Below are positions 1 to 10,356 of a stretch of 64,000 bases of DNA, in pieces (the stretch's first letter is position 1; each line of letters opens with the position of its first letter). The stretch is from Streptomyces regalis (GTDB lineage Bacteria > Actinomycetota > Actinomycetes > Streptomycetales > Streptomycetaceae), in contig NZ_LLZG01000176.1 of the NCBI RefSeq assembly GCF_001509475.1, positions 22,289 through 86,288 on the forward strand, written 5' to 3'. A model generated the notes under the pieces. The model was given only the letters and a program-made list of their open reading frames with translations. It had not been told where the DNA came from and did no database searches. The position numbers and the translations under genes were made by a program.

Positions 1-472
1 GCGATGGCAGACGCTGTTCATGATCAGCCAACGTCACCTGTGCGCGTTGAGCGCGGATTTCGGTGTCTCCGCAGCAAGCAGTGCTCACGGATTCGCGGAC
101 CCGACAGGTGAGTGGCTGGGTCGCCTGGGCCATGGTGGAGTCCGTACTGGTGCATGGACCGCGGCCCCACGCGTTCTCGGTGGCCAGGGAGTCCAGCAGG
201 GCACACACGATCGCGGTCGGAGCGGAGGCCGTGGCCGTGGCCGTGCCGTGCCACAGGAGGTCGCTGACCGGCGTTTCGTAGGCCGCGAAGGTCCACTTGA
301 TGTCGTGGCCTTCGGCGTCGTGGTCGTAGAGCGCTCGCAGGGTGAGTGATTCGTGATTGGCGATGGTCGTGTTGACATCCCAGGTGCGTTCCCCGTCAAG
401 TCCTGCGTGTTGAGGCCAGGGAGTGTTTCGAAGTGCAGTGAGGACCGTGCAGCCGCAAGATCGGTATCGGTG
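1..472 (-). pseudogene. DUF317-like protein, C-terminal fragment
   Basis: An open minus-strand frame enters from the left edge and runs to a TGA at 473-475. It reads as a real protein, with phrases such as GERTWDVNTTIANHESLTLR, IKWTFAAYETP and IVCALLDSLATENAW. This Trp-rich pattern followed by a P-x-x-I-V-x-x-L-L-D-x-L-A stretch resembles DUF317, a domain of streptomycete plasmid and integrative-element proteins; that family link is from memory. There is no start codon with a ribosome binding site before the upstream stop, so the N-terminus appears lost. The 3' end lies outside the window. It could instead be an intact gene with an unrecognised start, but the abrupt stop favours decay. Confidence 0.4.
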
Positions 473-766
473 TCACGGGCAGCGCGTCGACCGGGTTCAA
501 GTCCCGAGGTGGTGGCTGAGATCATGCTCGCGAACCGCACTGTGGACTGGAGGTGTTGGCGTCGGCTTTGTTCGGTGGATTATGTTGTGGGGATGACTAC
601 CGGGACGGCATTGCGCCACACACGGATTGGTGACCCGGTGCTCTTCTGAGCGCCGTACGGGCCAGTGCGGGCCCGCTGTTCGGTCAAAGATCTTGCGCTG
701 CTGCGCGGGCTCCGCCTCCGTCGTATTGATCACAGGCTCGACACATCAAACACGACAGGAGAATTC

Positions 767-1501
767 ATGCCCACCAAGACGCTGCAGATTCCCACCGCGG
801 ACGGCCAAGCCGACGCCTTCGCCGCCCTCCCCGACCACGGCGAGCGGCACCCAGGCGTGCTGATGTACGCCGACGGCTTCGGCATCCGGCCCGTGCTGCG
901 GGAGATGGCCCGCGAACTGGCCGGGCAGGGGTACTACGTTCTCGTCCCCAACCTCTTCTACCGGCACGGCCCGGCACCGGTGATCGAACTTCCCGAGTAC
1001 ATCGGAGAAGAGGTACGGCCCGCGGTCTTCGCCCAGCTGATGCCCTTGATCGAGGCGCACACCACCGAACGTGTCCTGCGCGACGCCGACGCCTACCTCA
1101 GGTTCCTCACTGCCCAGCCCGAGGTCAGCGCCGGACCGGTCGCGGTGACCGGCTACTGCATAGGCGGCCTCCTGGCGATGCGCACCGCCGCGGCCCACCC
1201 CGGCCAGGTGGCTGCCGTCGCCGGATTCCACGGCCCCGTGGGCGGGGACGGGCCCGACGCCCTCGCCAAGATCACCGCCCAGGTCCACTTCGGCCACGCC
1301 GAAAGCGACCTGACGCCCAAGGCCCTCGGCGAGCTCAACCAGGCCCTGGACGCCGCGGGTGTCGACTACACCTCCGAGATCTACCCCGGCACCGTCCACG
1401 GCTTCACCATGTCCGACACCGACGCCTTCAACCCCACCGCACTGCGGCTTCACTGGGACCGCTTGCTCTCCCTCCTCGGCCGCACCCTGGTCAAGGGTTG
1501 A
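767..1501 (+). CDS. dienelactone hydrolase family protein
   Basis: This 244-residue cytoplasmic alpha/beta hydrolase belongs to the dienelactone hydrolase family, which opens lactone or ester bonds with a Cys-Asp-His triad. The nucleophile elbow reads GYCIGG with Cys131. The acid is probably Asp181 in the HAESD segment and the base His211 in TVHGF. The length fits the family. ATG 767 follows an AGGAG-type site about 6 bases upstream; a longer frame from 665 has no comparable site. The roughly 290 bases before it hold no other convincing gene and probably carry the promoter. It is monocistronic and faces the WD40 pseudogene across a strong hairpin. The substrate cannot be told from sequence. 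Confidence 0.85.
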   Translation: MPTKTLQIPTADGQADAFAALPDHGERHPGVLMYADGFGIRPVLREMARELAGQGYYVLVPNLFYRHGPAPVIELPEYIGEEVRPAVFAQLMPLIEAHTTERVLRDADAYLRFLTAQPEVSAGPVAVTGYCIGGLLAMRTAAAHPGQVAAVAGFHGPVGGDGPDALAKITAQVHFGHAESDLTPKALGELNQALDAAGVDYTSEIYPGTVHGFTMSDTDAFNPTALRLHWDRLLSLLGRTLVKG

Positions 1502-1588
1502 GGTTCCGGCCCGGAAACCAAAATGGGTGGTGTAGCTCGCTCTTCTCCAGGGAATTGCTGATCTGGCACAACGCTGATGGAAAGGTGG

Positions 1589-1610
1589 GCTGTCCCGACG
1601 TCGGGACAGC
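1589..1610. terminator. 22-bp perfect palindrome between convergent genes
   Basis: The arm GCTGTCCCGAC is followed directly by its exact complement GTCGGGACAGC. It lies about 90 bases after the hydrolase stop and 40 bases beyond the WD40 reading frame, so it is placed to end transcription from both sides. No T-run follows, which is usual for Streptomyces hairpin terminators. Confidence 0.5.
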
Positions 1611-1650
1611 GCCGGTGCAGAGGGCTGCCGACGCGGGCCAGGACAGTCGG

Positions 1651-2590
1651 TCAGACGACGCGCAGTGCCAGGAGGTGGTCGACGGTTGCGGCGACGACCA
1701 CACCATCCTCGGCGATCGCAAGGCTGCGGATGGGAGAGTGGAGGTCGAGTCGTCCCGCCGGTTCGTCATCTTCCTGCCAACAGTGCAGAACGCCGTCGCC
1801 GCCGCCTGCGGCGATGAGCCTACCGTCTGCGGAAGCCGCCATGGCTGAGATCGTCGAGGATGCGCCGGTCAGCGTACGGCTGACGCGATTGAAGCTCAGA
1901 TTCGGGTCGAAGTCACCTGCGTTCAGCTTGAGTTCGTGGATTTCGAGGGCCTTGAAGCTAGGAGCCACAAACGCGGCACGGCCTCGGTGGCAGCAGCCTG
2001 CCATGCGGATATCGAGGTTGGAGTCGTCCCCCTCGGCCGGGAACACGCCGAATCCGTGGAGCCCTCCGGCGGTATCGACCAGGTGGCCCACCGCGGCAGA
2101 CGCGACCACCATGAACATGCCCTGCCCATCCCACGTCCCGAACTGGCGCAGCATCGCACCGTGATGGGTGTGAGGTGAGATGAGTGCGATCTCTCCGGCC
2201 TCGCTCCCGGAGCCAGCATTCCGGAAGAGGCGTCCAGAGCCAGGGTGTTCACCCCGCTATAAAGGTGGGACGTGTACCACTGATGTTCCTCAACGGGCTC
2301 TTCCCCGCTCTCGTCAGCGGACTCCTCCTGTTCCCGCCGGTCCTGCTCTTGAGCAGGACCGGGGCGTGGCGTGCAGGACAAGGGTGGATGCGGTAGGCGG
2401 GGCGTCAGGCAAGAAGGTGCATACCTCGCCGGAAGCGTTCCCTGCTGCATATGCCAGGCCGTCTTTGCACGCGCCCGCGCGCGGTGCCTGCGATGACCTC
2501 CCCGGTTTGGGCGTCGGACGGTCCGAGTGCCAGGATCGGGTCGGCCTCCTCATCCGGGTCTGACAGGGCGTAGTCGCGGAACTGGGAGTC
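1651..2590 (-). pseudogene. WD40-repeat protein, frameshifted and degraded
   Basis: Three minus-strand frames carry pieces of one WD40 beta-propeller protein. The last piece (1651 to about 2210) contains SADGRLIAAGGGDGVLHCW, a typical WD blade, and ends in LLALRVV. The preceding piece (about 2210-2300) reads YSGVNTLALDASSGMLA and would continue as SGSEAGEIALIS if one base were restored near 2206-2212. A further upstream piece (about 2470-2590) reads DSQFRDYALSDPDEEADPIL and then ILALGPSDAQTGEVIAGT in yet another frame. At least one single-base frameshift and probably more separate the pieces, and no plausible start is present. A sequencing error could explain the first shift but not the whole pattern. 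Confidence 0.5.
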
Positions 2591-2629
2591 ATGACATGAA
2601 CCGGGCCCTGTGCTGAGCGGGCCGAGCGT

Positions 2630-2667
2630 AAGGCGCCTGACGGGTAAAAGACCAGGTCAGGCGCCTT
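2630..2667. terminator. hairpin terminator after aldehyde dehydrogenase
   Basis: A perfect 12-bp inverted repeat, AAGGCGCCTGAC (2630-2641) and GTCAGGCGCCTT (2656-2667), is separated by 14 bases and followed by TT on the plus strand. It lies 13 bases past the stop of the minus-strand aldehyde dehydrogenase gene and probably works in both directions. Confidence 0.75.
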
Positions 2668-2679
2668 TTGGTGTGCCCT

Positions 2680-4203
<1,524 letters not shown>

Positions 4204-4277
4204 GCTGGTCTGCCTCCCTGCAGAAGCGCTGCCCGCCGTTGGGCAGCTCTCGGCGCGAGGCTAGGGACGGCGAGGTT

Positions 4278-4290
4278 GCAAGTACGTTGC
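4278..4290. promoter_or_regulatory. candidate operator GCAA-N5-TTGC
   Basis: A short inverted repeat, GCAAGTACGTTGC, sits in the roughly 100-base gap between the regulator gene and the aldehyde dehydrogenase start. It is in a suitable place to bind the neighbouring regulator. The arms are only four bases long, so chance is possible. Confidence 0.25.
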
Positions 4291-4307
4291 GCGGGCAGAG
4301 GGGTCGG

Positions 4308-5747
4308 TCAGCGCTGCGGTCGGCGCTCCCAGGCGGGCCGTGAGGGCCGTGCGGACAGTGCGGGCCGTGCGGACAGTGCGGACGGGGCGGACAGTTCGGA
4401 CTCCAGCGCGGCCAGCCGCGACCGCACCGCCGCCGTCGGACGCACCGCGGCGAGCGCCCGCCAGACGTCGAGGTCGTCCTCGCCCCACGGCGCGTGCGCC
4501 CAGTCGGCCAGCAGGTCGGGGTCGCGGCGGGCGATCAACGCCGTACGGAGGCCGTCGGCGAGGCGGCGCCTGAGCCGCACCACCGCCGGTGCCTGGGAAC
4601 CGGGCAGCAGCGGGCCGGTATACGCCGCTGCCGCGCCCGTGACCGCACCGGTTTCCAGACGACGCTCGACGACCGCCACGTCCGACTCGACCGGCACCGT
4701 GAGCCGGTAGGGCCGCGAGCCGAGCAGCCCGGGGCCGAGTATCCGGCGCAGGCGGGCCAGTTCGGCGCGCAGTGTCACCGGCGTCACCGACTCGTCCTCG
4801 TACAGCGCGCACAGCAACTCGTCGCCGGTCAGGCCCTCCGGGTGGCGCGCCAGCAGCACCAGGATCTCGCTGTGCCGGCGACTGAGCCTGATCCGGCGGC
4901 CGCCTCTGAGCAACTGCGCCTCGTCGCGGCCCAGCGCGGACAGCTCCGGCGTGTCGGACGCGGGCACCGGCGGGGCGAGCAGCGCCAGATGGGACTCCGC
5001 GGCACGCGCGACCGCCTGCACGAACCCCAGGCTGTGCGGATGCGCGAGCCCGTCGCCGCCGGTGATGTCCACCGCCCCGAGCACCCGCCCGGTGCGCGGA
5101 TCGTGCACCGGCGCCGCCGCGCAGGTCCAGGGCTGTACCTGCCGGATGAAGTGCTCGGCGGCGAACACCTGCACCGGCCGGTCCACGGCGACCGCCGTGC
5201 CCGGTGCGTTCGTCCCGACCGCGGTCTCCGCCCACCGCGCACCCGGCACGAAGTTCATCCCTACCGCTCTCCGCCGGGTCGTCGGATGGCCCTCGACCCA
5301 CAGCAGCCTGCCGTGCGCGTCGCACACCGCGAGCAGATGCTCGCCGTCGGCGGCGAACGTACCCAGCAGCTCCCGGAACAGCGGCATCACCCGCGCCAGC
5401 GGATGCTCCGCGCGATAGGCGCCGAGATCTCCGTCCGCCAGTTCCACGCACGCGGTCCCGTCCGGACCGACACCGGCCCGCGCGGAACGCCGCCACGAGT
5501 CGGCCACCACGGCACGCACCGGCTGCGGCACGGTGCCCACCTCGGTGAACGTCTCATGCGCACGACGCAGTACCCGGACACGCTCGGCGGGGTCGGCTCC
5601 CGGCTCCAGGGCCACCCACGGATCGGTCAACTGGGCCTCCCGGAAGGCGATGCGGCTGGGGACATCGTCACTCCGGGTACGCGGGCGGACAACCTTTTCG
5701 ACGGGGGACACCTGAATTTCGACGGGGGACACCTGAACAGGGCACAC
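4308..5747 (-). CDS. GAF-domain transcriptional regulator, AcoR-like sensor without AAA+ domain
   Basis: This 479-residue protein probably senses a small molecule and controls the aldehyde dehydrogenase gene that follows on the same strand. The first half resembles the AcoR sensor region, with VADSWRRSARAGV and a GAF-like stretch (roughly residues 120-240) containing GMNFVPGARWAETAVGTNAP. No sigma-54 AAA+ domain is present. Instead a winged-helix-like segment follows (about 280-360, LSRRHSEILVLLARHPEGL and LLCALYEDESVTPVTLRAEL), as in many actinobacterial relatives. The C-terminus has a low-complexity Ser-Ala-Leu stretch. The start is uncertain: the frame opens at 5747, but its first codons are a 21-bp tandem repeat and conserved sequence begins near 5670. 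Confidence 0.75.
   Translation of the reverse strand: MCPVQVSPVEIQVSPVEKVVRPRTRSDDVPSRIAFREAQLTDPWVALEPGADPAERVRVLRRAHETFTEVGTVPQPVRAVVADSWRRSARAGVGPDGTACVELADGDLGAYRAEHPLARVMPLFRELLGTFAADGEHLLAVCDAHGRLLWVEGHPTTRRRAVGMNFVPGARWAETAVGTNAPGTAVAVDRPVQVFAAEHFIRQVQPWTCAAAPVHDPRTGRVLGAVDITGGDGLAHPHSLGFVQAVARAAESHLALLAPPVPASDTPELSALGRDEAQLLRGGRRIRLSRRHSEILVLLARHPEGLTGDELLCALYEDESVTPVTLRAELARLRRILGPGLLGSRPYRLTVPVESDVAVVERRLETGAVTGAAAAYTGPLLPGSQAPAVVRLRRRLADGLRTALIARRDPDLLADWAHAPWGEDDLDVWRALAAVRPTAAVRSRLAALESELSAPSALSARPALSARPSRPAWERRPQR
5696..5737. repeat. 21-bp tandem repeat, two copies
   Basis: Two identical 21-base units containing TCGACGGGGGACACCTGAA lie back to back at 5696-5716 and 5717-5737. 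They cover the first codons assigned to the GAF regulator, where they would encode a seven-residue repeat (VSPVEIQ, VSPVEKV). They may be an operator upstream of a later true start. Confidence 0.7.
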
Positions 5748-5771
5748 CGGTTCGGGCGGGCGCGGCCGGTC

Positions 5772-6371
5772 TCAGGCCGAGTTGACGAGCCGTATGTAGC
5801 GCGACCAGTCCCAGTGCGGACCGGGATCGGTGTGATCGGTGCCCGGCACCTCGTAGTGCCCGATGATGTGCTCCCGGTCCTTCGGGATGCCGTACTTTTC
5901 GCAGATCGCCGCCGTCAGCCGGGCCGACTTCTCGTACAGGACATCGGTGAAGTAGGCGGATTCGTCCACCCAACCCTCGTGCTCGATGCCGATGCTGCGC
6001 GCATTGTGGTCCCAGTCCCCGGCGTGCCAGGCGATGTCCCCCTCGCGGACGCACTGGGACGTGTGTCCGTCCGCTGACCGGACGACGTAGTGGGCGGACA
6101 CTTTCTTCCTGGGGTTCTCGAAGACGAACAGGGTTTTGCGGTAGGTGGTCTGTGTCACGTGGATGATCACCCGGTCGACCGGGTGGGTCGTGGGGCGGTT
6201 CGCCCCCGTGTAGCTGGCGGCGCTCGCCGGTCGCCACTCGGCGAGGGGGTAGTCCGGTGCCGGGACGTGCGCACCGGCCGGTCGTTCGGGGAGGAGAACA
6301 TACGGGACGGCGGCGAGGGCGGTGCCTTGGAGGAGGCGTCGGCGGCTGGGGCGTGGTCTTGCACGTTCCAA
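5772..6371 (-). CDS. N-acetylmuramoyl-L-alanine amidase with Tat-type signal
   Basis: A secreted zinc amidase (Amidase_2 family) that cuts the bond between muramic acid and the peptide stem of peptidoglycan. Predicted zinc ligands by comparison with AmpD are His71 (VIIHVTQ), His172 (IIGHYE) and Asp182 (TDPGPHW). Residues 9-28 (SRRRLLQGTALAAVPYVLL) look like a twin-arginine signal. The proposed start is TTG 6371, preceded by GAAAGG about 10 bases upstream; the frame is open to 6584 but the extra residues are not signal-like. The mature part is about 165 residues, a single domain without a cell-wall-binding module. It stands alone between the GAF regulator and the formamidase. Confidence 0.85.
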   Translation of the reverse strand: MERARPRPSRRRLLQGTALAAVPYVLLPERPAGAHVPAPDYPLAEWRPASAASYTGANRPTTHPVDRVIIHVTQTTYRKTLFVFENPRKKVSAHYVVRSADGHTSQCVREGDIAWHAGDWDHNARSIGIEHEGWVDESAYFTDVLYEKSARLTAAICEKYGIPKDREHIIGHYEVPGTDHTDPGPHWDWSRYIRLVNSA

Positions 6372-6411
6372 GGGGGCATTGCCTTTCAGTGGTGAGGTCG
6401 GTCGGCGGCAC

Positions 6412-7422
6412 TCAGCGCAGAGTCGCTGCCGTCTCCCGCAGCCGCGCATGCAGTCCGCGGTACGTCTCGCCTGTGGGCAGCCACTGCTTGCGGATCTTGG
6501 CCACGCATGTGTAGTTGGTGTCGCACACGTTGGCCAGCGGCGACTCGACGGCCTGGGTCGCGAACTGGTACGCGTCCAGCTCACTGAACCCGTAGTCGCG
6601 CACCAGCCACTGCACGAGGTCGAGCTGGGATATCCGGAACGCGTCCTCCAGTGGCCGGGCCGAACCCGTCGAGATGATGTGCGTGTCCGACTCGATGCGG
6701 GGCCAGGGCGTGGCGAGCCCCTTCAGCAGCTCGACGATCACCACCGTGTTCATGGCGCACTCGACCGCCACCCCGCAGGTCTCGCCCTCGCCCTGCCGGG
6801 CGTGCCCGTCGCCGAGGCTGAGCAGCGCGCCCTCGACGTTCACCCCGAGATAACAGGTGACGCCCGCCCGCATCTCGGGTGTGTCCATGTTCCCGCCGTG
6901 GGCGTCGGGCACCAGGGCCGAGCGAACTTCCAGATTGGCGGGGGCCACCCCGACCGTGCCGTGCATCGGGTCCATGGGGAGTTCGGCCTCGATGTCACTG
7001 TCGTGCGCCCGGAACAGCGCCGTACGTCGTGTCCGGTCGAGCTGCCAGATCCAGACGGTCTCCGGCAGGGGCGGCTGTAGCGAGGCCGTGGTGTGCGTGG
7101 AGGTGAGGGCGCCGAACAGCGGAACAGTGGTCGACGCGGCCCAGTCCCGCGCCGGTTCGATCGACACGAAGTGCACGGCGACCGTGTCACCGGGCTCGGC
7201 GCCCTCGATGTGGAAGGGACCGGTCTGCGGGTTGAGGAAGGGGAACTCGCACACCTCGGACACCAGGTCCTTCTCCGACCGCACGCGGCCGGCGAAGCAG
7301 TCCTCCGTGTACAGGTCGAGGACTGTGCCGGGTTCGATGCGCGCCACGGGCGGTGCGCCGCCGAACGTCCACGCGAATTCGCCCGGCTCGGGTCGCACGG
7401 TCAGGATCCGGGGGTCGCTCAT
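6412..7422 (-). CDS. acetamidase/formamidase family protein
   Basis: The 336-residue protein belongs to the FmdA/AmdA family, which hydrolyses formamide or short amides to ammonia and the acid. Family features include the all-beta fold phrases FPFLNPQTGPFHIEGAEPGD, LGVNVEGALLSLGDGHARQG and the conserved HARQGEGE segment near the active site. Length is within the family range. ATG 7422 overlaps the stop of the upstream permease gene by four bases (ATGA), so the two are translationally coupled. Import of a substrate by the permease and its hydrolysis here is the natural reading. The exact amide is unknown. Confidence 0.9.
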   Translation of the reverse strand: MSDPRILTVRPEPGEFAWTFGGAPPVARIEPGTVLDLYTEDCFAGRVRSEKDLVSEVCEFPFLNPQTGPFHIEGAEPGDTVAVHFVSIEPARDWAASTTVPLFGALTSTHTTASLQPPLPETVWIWQLDRTRRTALFRAHDSDIEAELPMDPMHGTVGVAPANLEVRSALVPDAHGGNMDTPEMRAGVTCYLGVNVEGALLSLGDGHARQGEGETCGVAVECAMNTVVIVELLKGLATPWPRIESDTHIISTGSARPLEDAFRISQLDLVQWLVRDYGFSELDAYQFATQAVESPLANVCDTNYTCVAKIRKQWLPTGETYRGLHARLRETAATLR

Positions 7423-8915
7423 CGCTGCACAGCTCCGTTCTGCGGAAGGCCGGTGGGGGAGGGGTCGTCGAGGTGCACACGGGCGGTCTCGGCTATGCGC
7501 CCGGGGTGGCGCCGCATCAGTACGACCAGCACCACGACTCCGGCCGCCATCCACACGCCGACCACTGATCCCGCGTACGACACGGGCGCGGTCAGCTCGG
7601 AGACGAAGTCGAAGACGGGCAGTCCCGCGGCAGTCAGCAGTGCGGGCACGAACGCGGCGATGCCGAGGAGGGGCAGGAGCAGATGCCGTACGGGCTTGAG
7701 CGCCTCGCGCCTGCGGCGCAGGAAGTAGCCGGCACAGGCGAGGTTCACGACGATGTACACCCCGATCACGACCGTCACGATCACCGTGGCCAGCAGCAGG
7801 AACGCCGTCACCGGGTCGTAGGACAACCCCAGCCCCAGTGCGGCGCCGACCGCGACGACGGTCTGTACGGCGATACCGGCGACGGGGGAGCGGTACTTGG
7901 GGTGCAGTACAGCCAGGAAGCGGGGCAGAACGCGGATGCGGGCCAGGGCGAAGGCGGTCCGGGTGGAGACGTTGGCGCACGCGTTGGCGTTGGCGACGGC
8001 CGAGTTGACCACGGCCAGGAACACCAGCACCCAGAACAGCCCGAACGACGCCCGGGCCACGCCCTCCCAGGATGCGGCACCGGAGGCCCCGAACTCCCCG
8101 AAGCGGTCCGGCCCGTAGTACACGCTCATGGCGTAGGTGGTGAGCACGTAGAACAGGCCGATGCCGAGGGCCGCGCCGAGCACCGCGCGGTGCATCGTCC
8201 GGCGCGGGTTCCGTGTCTCCTCGGCCAGCGGTGCCGCGGCCTCGAATCCGGCGAAGGCGAGCACCGTGTAGACCGACCCGGCGAACACTCCGGTGAGGCC
8301 CTCGTAGCCCTCCGCGGTGTGCGACGTACCGAACACGGACAGCGTGTTGTCCCCGCCCGCTTTGCCGATCAGCCAGACGGCGAACACCACGAGGACGACA
8401 ACCTCGAAGATCCCGAGGGCCGTGCCGAACCGGGCGGAGGCACGCACCCCCAAGTACCCGGAGACGGCGATGATCGCGGCACCCGCGAGCGCCCACGGCC
8501 ACCACAGGTCCGCCGGATACGAGGACCACTCCTGGTGCAGCGTGCCTGCCGTCGTGAAGCCCAACTGCAGAAGCAGCAGCGGCGGGACGAGCGCCTCGAC
8601 GAACACATAACCCCAGCCGACGAGGAAACCCACGGCGGGATGCAGCCCCTGCGCCACATACGTGGACACCGAGCCTGCGGCCGGCAGCTCCCGCGCCAGC
8701 TCGGCGACGCACGACGCCGTGAACAGACACGCCACCAGCGCGATCAGTACCGACAGCGGCAGGCTTCCGCCCGCGAAGGCCGCGCCCGCCGGAATGGACG
8801 CCGCGACCGCCGCGGCCGGCGCCATGGCCGTGATGCTCTGGAACAGGACCTCGCGCAACCCGATCGCGTCGCGCCGCAGCCCTGCAGCCGCTTGCCCCGC
8901 CGTATCCCCCGACAT
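7419..8915 (-). CDS. APC superfamily amino acid/amide permease
   Basis: A 498-residue polytopic membrane protein with about twelve hydrophobic segments, of the amino acid-polyamine-organocation family. The N-terminal LREVLFQSITAMAPAAAVAAS is the conserved first helix. It would import an amino acid, amine or amide by proton symport or exchange. ATG 8915 is chosen over the ATG five codons upstream because GAGGGGG lies seven bases before it. The gene overlaps the formamidase by four bases, which links the substrate to amide use. The roughly 215 bases upstream (8916-9131) hold no gene and should carry the promoter of this operon and the end of the ROK gene. Confidence 0.88.
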   Translation of the reverse strand: MSGDTAGQAAAGLRRDAIGLREVLFQSITAMAPAAAVAASIPAGAAFAGGSLPLSVLIALVACLFTASCVAELARELPAAGSVSTYVAQGLHPAVGFLVGWGYVFVEALVPPLLLLQLGFTTAGTLHQEWSSYPADLWWPWALAGAAIIAVSGYLGVRASARFGTALGIFEVVVLVVFAVWLIGKAGGDNTLSVFGTSHTAEGYEGLTGVFAGSVYTVLAFAGFEAAAPLAEETRNPRRTMHRAVLGAALGIGLFYVLTTYAMSVYYGPDRFGEFGASGAASWEGVARASFGLFWVLVFLAVVNSAVANANACANVSTRTAFALARIRVLPRFLAVLHPKYRSPVAGIAVQTVVAVGAALGLGLSYDPVTAFLLLATVIVTVVIGVYIVVNLACAGYFLRRRREALKPVRHLLLPLLGIAAFVPALLTAAGLPVFDFVSELTAPVSYAGSVVGVWMAAGVVVLVVLMRRHPGRIAETARVHLDDPSPTGLPQNGAVQR

Positions 8916-9131
8916 GTGAATCCCCCTCATTCACGCCGATACGCGCCGTCGCCATGACACGGCAGCTGCGCCTCGCGTGAATCACGGTACGGCGCGGGTG
9001 GGTCGGGCAGAAGGGCGCGCCGGGTATCCGTGGACAGCCGTGGGATTGTGGATAACTCGCTCACTCACACGAGTGAACTCGGTCTGGGTTCACGCGTGTT
9101 CCGCATGCATCGGGGCCTGTCCCGTCCGGAA

Positions 9132-10346
9132 TCAGGGCTGTTGCGCCACTGCCACCGCCGCCGGATCGTCCAGAACCGCCCTCACCACCGAGTGTGCGGC
9201 CCCCAGCAACGGCCCCTCGGGACCCAGCCGCGACACGGACACCGGACAGGCGGGCCCCGCGGTGCGCCGGTCCAGCTCGGCCTCCAGCGACGGCAGCAGC
9301 CAGGGCGCGAGCCCGGCCAGCGCGCCGCCCAGCACCACGCTCTCGGGGTCCAGCAGATTGACCGCGCCCGTCAGCGCGACACCGAGCGCCGTTCCCGCGT
9401 CGTGCAGGGCCCGCCGTACGTCCTCGTCGCCCTCGGCGGCACGCCCGGCGAGCAGCCCGACGCGGTCCTCGTCCGACTCCAGACCTGCCGCACGCAGCAC
9501 CGCCTCCTCGCCGGCGTACTGCTCCAGACACCCCCGCCCCCCGCACGGGCACTCGGGCCCGTCCGGCTGGACCGGCACATGCCCCAACTCGCCGGCGAAA
9601 CCACGCGTTCCACGCAGCAGCCCGCCGTCCACCACGACCGCCGCACCGATGCCGATCTCCGCCGACACGTGCAGGAAGTCACGCGCAGTGCCGTCGCCGA
9701 GCCAGAGTTCGGCGAGTGCGCCGAAGTTGGCCTCGTTGCCCACGGTCAGCGGAAAGTCCACGGGCAACAGAGCGCCGAGGTCCGTGTCCCGCCAGTCGAG
9801 GTTGGGCGCGCGTACGACCGTACGGGCATCCCGCGCGACCAGACCCGGCACCGCGACCGCCAGACCGGCGGGCCACAGCCCTTCGCTCTCGGCCTCGGCG
9901 AGAACCTGGCGCACCAGCCCGGTGAGTTCCTCGATCACCGGTTCGGGGGCCCGGCCACGGTTCGCGCCGTGCCGCACCGCCCTGGACCGCACCTCGCCGC
10001 GCAGATCGACCGCGCAGACGGCGAGATGGTCGACGCCGACCTCGGCGCCGATCCCGGTCGGACCGTGCCCGCTGACGGCCAGCGCCGACCCGGGGCGGCC
10101 CACCCGGCCCGGCCGCTCGGGGCCGAGTTCCTCCAGCAGCCCCGAGCGGATCAGCTCGTCGACGAGCGTGGACACCGCGGCACGGGTCAGGCCTATCCGG
10201 GAGGCGACGGCGGCCCGCGAGAGCGGCCCCTCGGCGCTCACGGTGTGCATCACCCGGGCGAGGTTGCGCCGGCGCATGCCCTGCTGGGTGTTGGGCAGCG
10301 CCCGGCCCGTCCCGGCCGGGTGGGCCTCGTGCAGCGGTGCGGTCAT
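9132..10346 (-). CDS. ROK-family transcriptional regulator (XylR-like)
   Basis: This 404-residue repressor has an N-terminal winged helix (about residues 28-75, including LSRAAVASRIGLTRAAVSTLV) and a ROK sugar-binding domain. The ROK zinc site is intact: His256 in GELGHV and Cys266, Cys268 and Cys273 in CPCGGRGCLE. It lies 10 bases downstream of xylB on the same strand and opposite xylA, the classic arrangement for XylR, which binds xyl promoters until xylose is present. No sugar kinase activity is predicted because the family regulators have a degenerate phosphate-binding site. It is probably autoregulated through the xylBA intergenic region. Confidence 0.88.
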   Translation of the reverse strand: MTAPLHEAHPAGTGRALPNTQQGMRRRNLARVMHTVSAEGPLSRAAVASRIGLTRAAVSTLVDELIRSGLLEELGPERPGRVGRPGSALAVSGHGPTGIGAEVGVDHLAVCAVDLRGEVRSRAVRHGANRGRAPEPVIEELTGLVRQVLAEAESEGLWPAGLAVAVPGLVARDARTVVRAPNLDWRDTDLGALLPVDFPLTVGNEANFGALAELWLGDGTARDFLHVSAEIGIGAAVVVDGGLLRGTRGFAGELGHVPVQPDGPECPCGGRGCLEQYAGEEAVLRAAGLESDEDRVGLLAGRAAEGDEDVRRALHDAGTALGVALTGAVNLLDPESVVLGGALAGLAPWLLPSLEAELDRRTAGPACPVSVSRLGPEGPLLGAAHSVVRAVLDDPAAVAVAQQP

Positions 10347-10356
10347 GCCTCCGTCC

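Noticed and set aside
491..516. Complete tRNA gene at the left edge
   Set aside because: Only a T-arm-like hairpin with one mismatch is present; no anticodon arm or matching acceptor stem was found.
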